Assembly (NCBI RefSeq): GCF_015351105.1
Contig: NZ_JADKRR010000001.1
Span: 2,027,069-2,091,068 of the forward strand
DNA length: 64,000 nucleotides
Source of the DNA: Clavibacter sp. VKM Ac-2872
GTDB taxonomy: Bacteria > Actinomycetota > Actinomycetes > Actinomycetales > Microbacteriaceae
Direction of reading: 5' to 3'
Part shown: positions 60,459-64,000 of the stretch, one piece after another
Numbering within the stretch: the stretch's first letter is position 1
How the letters are laid out: each line of letters starts with the position of its first letter
Notes under the pieces: generated by a model
Told to the model about the DNA's origin: nothing
Seen by the model: the letters and a program-made list of their open reading frames with translations, nothing else
The model's database searches: none
Program-made: the position numbers and the translations under genes

Positions 60459-61259
60459 TCAGGTGTCTTCCCGGGCGTCCCGCTCGCGCGCATCCCTCAG
60501 CCGCAGCCGCACGCGATGCGCCACGACGAGGAGCGCCAGCCACGCGAGCGCCAGCAGCCAGCCCGCGATCGCGTCGGTGAGCCAGTGGTGGCCGAGGTAG
60601 ACGCGGCTGAGGCTCACGGAGGCGGCGAACGCGATCGCGACCACGTAGGTGAGCACGCGCGTCGCCCGCCGCATCTGCCGGAGCACCAGCAGGTACGCGA
60701 CGATCCCGGCGACGACGCTCGCGTTGAGGGTGTGCCCGGACGGGAACGAGGGCGACGTCTCGTAGGGCGGCACGGCGTCGGCGCGCGGCGGGCGGTCGCG
60801 GCCGACGAGCTCCTTGCCGACCTCGGTCGTGAGCAGGGATCCGGCGCCCGCGGTGATCCCGAGCACGACCGGAACCCACTGGCGCCGACGGATCGCGAGC
60901 GCGACGACGACCGCGACGCCCACGATCGGCACGGCGTAGACGCCCGCGGCCTCCGTGAAGACGGTGACGGCGGTGTCGAGCCAGGGCGAGCGGACGTCCA
61001 TCGCGAGGTGCAGCGCGGGCTCGTCGAGGAGCGCGACGCTGTCGTCGTCGACGACCGCGACGTAGAGGCCCGCGAACAGGCTCGACGCGGCGGTGATGAC
61101 GAGGAGGCCGAGGACCAGGAACGCGGCGAAGGTCCCGGTCGGGCCGACGCGGGTGGCGACGCCCGTCGCCGCGCGGGTGACGCGGCCGGGAGGGCGGGTC
61201 CGATCGGGGCGGCGGCGCGGCGGCAGGCGGTCGCCTGTGGAGGCGATTCCGTCGGGCAT
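60459..61259 (-). CDS. PAP2 family membrane phosphatase
   Basis: This 266-residue protein has about six helices and the three PAP2 motifs: KELVGRDRP (KX6RP), PSFPSGHT and SRVYLGHHWLTD (SRX5HX3D). It dephosphorylates lipid phosphates on the outer face of the membrane; undecaprenyl diphosphate or phosphatidic acid are typical substrates. A 48-residue basic N-terminus precedes the first helix, so a shorter start is possible. Two tiny membrane-protein frames lie directly upstream on the same strand and may be co-transcribed. Confidence 0.85.
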   Translation of the reverse strand: MPDGIASTGDRLPPRRRPDRTRPPGRVTRAATGVATRVGPTGTFAAFLVLGLLVITAASSLFAGLYVAVVDDDSVALLDEPALHLAMDVRSPWLDTAVTVFTEAAGVYAVPIVGVAVVVALAIRRRQWVPVVLGITAGAGSLLTTEVGKELVGRDRPPRADAVPPYETSPSFPSGHTLNASVVAGIVAYLLVLRQMRRATRVLTYVVAIAFAASVSLSRVYLGHHWLTDAIAGWLLALAWLALLVVAHRVRLRLRDARERDAREDT

Positions 61260-61333
61260 CGGGCGGTCGGACGCGGTCGCGGATCCGGCTGCGGGCGCCG
61301 CGGCGCGACGGTCGTGCACAGGGTCGCGCCGGA

Positions 61334-61601
61334 TCAGCCGTGGACCAGGGCGGAGGACGGCACGCGGTCGCGACGGCGGACGGCGGACGCGATGAGGCCG
61401 GCGGTGCCCGCGATGAGCCCGATGACGAATGTCGCGACGCCGCCGATGACGCCCATCAGCACGATCCCGAAGGCGCCGGCGCCCCCGTCGGGCTGCTCGA
61501 CGACGTCCCGCGTCGCCCACGCGGCGAGCACGGCGAGACCCAGGGCCAGGACGAGCGCGACGATCGTGCTCCCGACGAGGTACCAACCCCAGCCGGATCA
61601 C
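61334..61601 (-). pseudogene. Small membrane protein with a probable one-base insertion
   Basis: Reading back from the stop at 61334, a two-helix membrane protein is clear (LVLALGLAVLAAWATRDVVE, then GAFGIVLMGVIGGVATFVIG). Its frame continues upstream through WYLVGSTIVAL but then runs into the stop of the preceding tiny gene without a start. A GTG that overlaps that stop (61599-61601, GTGA) is out of frame by exactly one base. Removing one base of the AA at about 61584-61585 would join GTG-ATC-CGG-CTG-GGG to TGG-TAC, giving an 88-residue protein. This is either a frameshifted gene or a sequence error. Confidence 0.6.
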
Positions 61602-61702
61602 CGGGCCTTGGCGACGGCGAGGACGACTGCCACGAGGATCACGAGCACCGGCACGCCGAGCGTCAGGGTGAGGGCGAGCGCGAACGCGGTGTCGGGATCC
61701 AT
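61598..61702 (-). CDS. 34-residue single-helix membrane peptide
   Basis: A short frame from ATG 61702 encodes MDPDTAFALALTLTLGVPVL followed by a second hydrophobic stretch ending in AVAKAR. It is one membrane helix with an acidic N-terminus and a basic C-terminus. Its TGA overlaps the GTG of the next small gene, the usual sign of coupled translation. The function is unknown. It is supported by the operon-like arrangement more than by similarity. Confidence 0.5.
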   Translation of the reverse strand: MDPDTAFALALTLTLGVPVLVILVAVVLAVAKAR

Positions 61703-61757
61703 CTATCGAGCGCGTCCCGCGCGACCGGGCACGGCGAGGGCGCGGCGGGCGCGCTCC

Positions 61758-61763
61758 TAGCAT
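61758..61763 (+). promoter_or_regulatory. -10 element of a likely leaderless promoter
   Basis: TAGCAT ends exactly 6 bases before the ATG of the MocA-like gene at 61770. Confidence 0.6.
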
Positions 61764-61769
61764 GGGCGG

Positions 61770-62393
61770 ATGGCGGGATCACGGGGCGCGGACGACGACG
61801 GGCGCTCGGCGACGCGGATCGCGGGCGTGGTGCTCGCCGCCGGCGCGGGCACCAGGTTCGGCGGTCCCAAGGCGCTCGCGACGCATCCCGACGGCACGCC
61901 GTGGCTCGCGACCGCGATCCGCGCGCTCGCCGACGGCGGCTGCTCCCCCGTGCTCGTGGTGCTCGGCGCGTCCGCCGACGAGGCGGCGGCGCTGCTCGGC
62001 CCGCTTCCCGAGGCCGACCACGCGGTCGTCGTCCGCGCCGACGACTGGGCCGACGGCATGTCCGCCTCCCTCCGCGCGGCGCTCCGGGCCGCGGAGGCCC
62101 TGGATCCGCCGCCCGTCGCGCTGGCCGTCGTCCCGGTCGACGTGCCCGACCTCGACGCGTCCACGATCCGTCGGGTGGTCGACACGGCACCGGTGGATCC
62201 GTCGACGCTCCGCCAGGCCGTGTTCCGCGGCCGGCCCGGGCACCCCACCGTCCTCGGCCGCGACCACTGGCAGTCGCTCGCCGCATCCGTGCGCGGCGAC
62301 GAGGGCGCGCGCCGCTACCTGGCCGCCCACGACGCCCGGCTCGTCGAGGCCGCCGACCTCAGCACGGGCGCGGACGTCGACCTACGACCCTGA
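61770..62393 (+). CDS. MocA-like molybdenum cofactor cytidylyltransferase
   Basis: This 207-residue nucleotidyltransferase has the signature GVVLAAGAGTRFGGPKAL near residue 19, an acidic metal site in VPVDVPDLD and GRPGHPTVLGRDHW. MocA attaches CMP to the molybdenum cofactor, and MobA attaches GMP; both share this fold. Xanthine dehydrogenases usually need plain or CMP-linked cofactor, and the nearby hydroxylase, xdhC and guaD genes favour MocA or a related maturation role. The -10 box 6 bases upstream fixes the start and predicts a leaderless mRNA. Confidence 0.83.
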   Translation: MAGSRGADDDGRSATRIAGVVLAAGAGTRFGGPKALATHPDGTPWLATAIRALADGGCSPVLVVLGASADEAAALLGPLPEADHAVVVRADDWADGMSASLRAALRAAEALDPPPVALAVVPVDVPDLDASTIRRVVDTAPVDPSTLRQAVFRGRPGHPTVLGRDHWQSLAASVRGDEGARRYLAAHDARLVEAADLSTGADVDLRP

Positions 62394-62673
62394 CGGATGG
62401 CAGTCGCAGTCGGACGGCTGCCGACCTCTCACCCTCGCGTGGCTCGGACGCTCCTCGGCAGTCAGCTCCACGCAAGAGCCACGTGGACCCTCGGGCCAGG
62501 TCCGGGCGCTTTCACCACAAGCGGAATCCACCCGGCGATCGTCCGTTCCAGCACGAGAAGAAAAACATCATGATGCACCGCGGAATTCCGTTGGCGAGGG
62601 ATGACAGAAGCGCGTCCCACCGATCGCGCCGCGCTCCCTGTGCATAAGTGCAGATCTCAGTGACCGTCGTCAT
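62394..62673 (+). other. Intergenic region upstream of the secreted protein gene
   Basis: This 280-base gap has no convincing gene. CGTGGCTC (62438-62445) can pair with GAGCCACG (62476-62483) across a 30-base loop, a weak terminator candidate for the MocA-like gene. From about 62540 the base composition becomes clearly less GC-rich than in the rest of the window. Confidence 0.5.
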
Positions 62674-62721
62674 TACCGTTCCCCTCGAGGGCCAAGGAGG
62701 TCCGAGAATGGGGTTTCACGA
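62674..62721 (+). promoter_or_regulatory. Promoter and leader of the secreted protein gene, first copy
   Basis: TACCGT (62674-62679) fits a -10 box. A near-perfect AAGGAGG (62694-62700) follows, and 7 bases later an ATG (62708) that opens an out-of-frame 26-codon frame. The signal-peptide gene itself starts at ATG 62722, 21 bases from that ribosome-binding site. The block from about 62671 recurs at the right end of the window. Confidence 0.65.
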
Positions 62722-63270
62722 ATGGCATCCGCACGACTTCTCCCACGCATGGCGATCATCACGGGGATCATCGCCGCCGCATGTCTGACGCAGGCGCCCG
62801 CCGCAATGGCCGCTGATGCGGGACACGTTCCCACAGCACCGGAATCATCTCTGTCGTCGACGACGGACCACGACACCAAGGCCACGACCTCGTCGCCCGA
62901 GGTGAGCACGTCGGATGCCGCCTCGCGTTACTGCAATGAGCACTACTCGTATCTGCAGGGCGGAGACCCCTCGACCGTCAACTACATCCCGGCGTACGAG
63001 GACGCGAGCGTCGAGACGGGCCGCTGCATCCTGGAGAAGGGTACGCGAGGCGAAGGCGTTGCGACGCTCCAGGCGTCACTCAACCAGTGCTATCACCGCG
63101 GCCTGACCGAGGACGGCATCTTCGGAGCCGCGACGTACAACGCGCTGCTCGCCGTGCAGCGGCAGGTCGGCGTGACCGTCGACGGCGTATACGGCCCGAA
63201 CACCGGATCCGCGATGCTGCACACCGGCAACGCCTGCCGACGCGTCCCGTCCGCCGTGTTTCGCCAGTAA
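62722..63270 (+). CDS. Secreted peptidoglycan-binding domain protein
   Basis: This 182-residue protein has a signal peptide (MASARLLPRMAIITGIIAAA, cleavage near AMAA at about 30). A 40-residue Ser/Thr linker follows, then a mature domain with four Cys residues (SRYCNEHYSY, GRCILEKG, NQCYHRG, NACRR) that probably form disulfides. The C-terminal PG_binding_1-type motif is GEGVATLQASLNQCY, then GLTEDGIFGAATYNAL and VGVTVDGVYGPNTG. No catalytic domain is present. It probably binds the wall outside the cell or modulates a hydrolase. A second copy starts at the window edge. Confidence 0.82.
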   Translation: MASARLLPRMAIITGIIAAACLTQAPAAMAADAGHVPTAPESSLSSTTDHDTKATTSSPEVSTSDAASRYCNEHYSYLQGGDPSTVNYIPAYEDASVETGRCILEKGTRGEGVATLQASLNQCYHRGLTEDGIFGAATYNALLAVQRQVGVTVDGVYGPNTGSAMLHTGNACRRVPSAVFRQ

Positions 63271-63282
63271 AGGAACACCCTG

Positions 63283-63316
63283 GCGCGGGCACGTGTCCGA
63301 GAATGCGTGCCCGCGC
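63283..63316 (+). terminator. Terminator after the secreted protein gene
   Basis: A perfect 11-bp stem (GCGCGGGCACG and CGTGCCCGCGC) with a 12-base loop starts 12 bases after the stop, followed by a short pyrimidine-rich stretch. Confidence 0.75.
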
Positions 63317-63914
63317 TCTCCTATTCGATGGTCGTACCGTGTCGCCGCGTCACAGATCCGACGAACGCAGCGTCCCGACATCGCACGGATTCCCCTCGCT
63401 TTGACTACGACCTGGAGCCCCGAGACCCGCGACGAACCCGCAGGACGGGACGCACCCAGACAGACCCATCGCGTACGAGGCCCGAATCGGCGGGAACATC
63501 ACGGCACGGTCGGCTCCGTCGCTCACCTGCCATCCGCTCCGTCGCCGTCACTGCTGCCGCGCTGGTGGCGGTCGCCGCTATCGGCGCCGAGTCGATCGCG
63601 GCCATCGCCGGCTCGCCCATGAACAGCGCCGTCACCGGACGACGGCGCGGGGGCGAAGTCGGGCGATCTCGCGCGATCAGAAGGCACTGTCTGCGTGAGT
63701 CGACGAATCCCGCGCCATCGACCCGAGGGCGAGTCTGCCCGTGGAGGCCGGATTCCACCAGAAACCGACCTCTTGCGGAGTTTCTCCATTTCGACATTCA
63801 AGAAATAATTGCACGACGGAGAGAGGTCCTCCAGGAGCGAGAAAGAGGACCCGGTTCCCGAGGACCACGCGCCCGCTCCTGTGCACAGAAATCAATCCGG
63901 AGAGCCGGCAGCAT
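63317..63914 (+). other. Long spacer without a clear gene
   Basis: About 600 bases between the two secreted-protein copies hold no convincing gene. A frame from 63307 to 63951 has one hydrophobic, signal-like stretch (RSVAVTAAALVAVAAIGAES) among Arg-rich sequence, and overlapping antisense frames are equally long. It may be the wreck of another small secreted-protein gene. Composition is less GC-rich than the rest of the window, most clearly after 63700. Confidence 0.45.
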
Positions 63915-63961
63915 TACGGTTCAGCCGAGGACCAAGGAGGTCCGAGAATGAGGTTCTGCAC
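63915..63961 (+). promoter_or_regulatory. Promoter and leader of the second secreted-protein copy
   Basis: TACGGT (63915-63920), CCAAGGAGGTCCGAGAATG (63932-63950) and a 5-codon frame MRFCT repeat the layout of the first copy. Here the leader stop TGA overlaps the main ATG (63962) as ATGA, which allows coupled restart. In the first copy the same position reads TGG, so the coupling is lost. Confidence 0.7.
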
Positions 63962-64000
63962 ATGACATCCGTATCGTTTCTCCCACGCCTTGCGATCATC
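63962..64000 (+). CDS. Second secreted peptidoglycan-binding-like protein, N-terminal fragment
   Basis: Only 13 codons are inside the window. They read MTSVSFLPRLAII, matching MASARLLPRMAII of the protein at 62722, and follow the same promoter and leader arrangement. It is almost certainly a tandem paralogue with a signal peptide; its domains lie beyond the edge. Confidence 0.75.
   Translation, partial: MTSVSFLPRLAII

Noticed and set aside
63307-63951. A 214-codon frame in the right-end spacer
   Set aside because: It starts inside a terminator hairpin, is Arg-rich throughout, overlaps the next promoter and has equally long antisense frames. It was kept only as a possible gene remnant.
1-64000. 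tRNA, rRNA, CRISPR, insertion sequence or prophage features
   Set aside because: No cloverleaf with a matching anticodon, rRNA segment, regular spacer-repeat array, transposase motif or phage structural gene was recognised on either strand.

Overview
The window is about 64 kb of very GC-rich DNA (I estimate above 70 percent G+C) with dense, mostly housekeeping genes of an actinobacterium. A mycothione reductase, a GarA-type FHA protein next to an FtsR-type MerR regulator, a PASTA-domain Ser/Thr kinase, a type II DAHP synthase, a MraZ-headed division and cell-wall cluster, and many genes that look leaderless all point to Actinobacteria. Gene content and style suggest Microbacteriaceae, probably a plant-associated Clavibacter-like organism; that genus call is inference. 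No rRNA, tRNA, CRISPR array, insertion sequence or prophage was recognised.

Layout. 1-5.0 kb (minus strand): mraZ, rsmH, ftsL, ftsI and the start of murE, then a DUF3040 membrane protein. 5.1-10.1 kb: a polyprenyl diphosphate synthase, an Rv2175c-like DNA-binding protein, a secreted LysM hydrolase-like protein and a PknL-like kinase. 10.2-20.8 kb: DAHP synthase, an acyltransferase, a ROK glucokinase, a long-chain acyl-CoA ligase, peptide deformylase, mycothione reductase and pyruvate carboxylase. 20.9-23.8 kb: a ParA-like ATPase, two MerR regulators and GarA. 23.9-27.8 kb: a dicarboxylate symporter divergent from a CitA/DcuS-type two-component system. 27.9-30.1 kb: an M4 protease, its emfourin-type inhibitor and DUF3097.

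30.1-37.1 kb is a LacI-regulated ABC import operon ending in one protein that joins a glycerophosphodiester phosphodiesterase to an inositol-monophosphatase domain. It reads as a compact uptake and degradation system, perhaps for glycerophosphoinositol. 37.1-50.3 kb is a patchwork of single genes: a NUDIX-NYN fusion, an apparently circularly permuted amine oxidase lipoprotein, an S4 RNA-binding protein, a J-domain protein and a Stealth sugar-phosphate transferase. 50.5-62.4 kb holds a purine-catabolism set (molybdenum hydroxylase in two genes, XdhC, guanine deaminase, a MocA-like cofactor enzyme) interleaved with an APC permease, three tandem paralogous membrane proteins and a PAP2 phosphatase.

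The last 1.6 kb looks less GC-rich and less coding-dense. It holds one secreted peptidoglycan-binding protein and, at the window edge, the start of a second copy with a duplicated promoter and leader.

Most worth a second look: the GDPD-IMPase transporter operon, the permuted amine oxidase, the protease-inhibitor pair, the shared leaderless promoter geometry, the 10-bp-phased MraZ boxes with extra copies on the other strand, the frame-independent excess of GGATCC, and two genes that look broken by one base.
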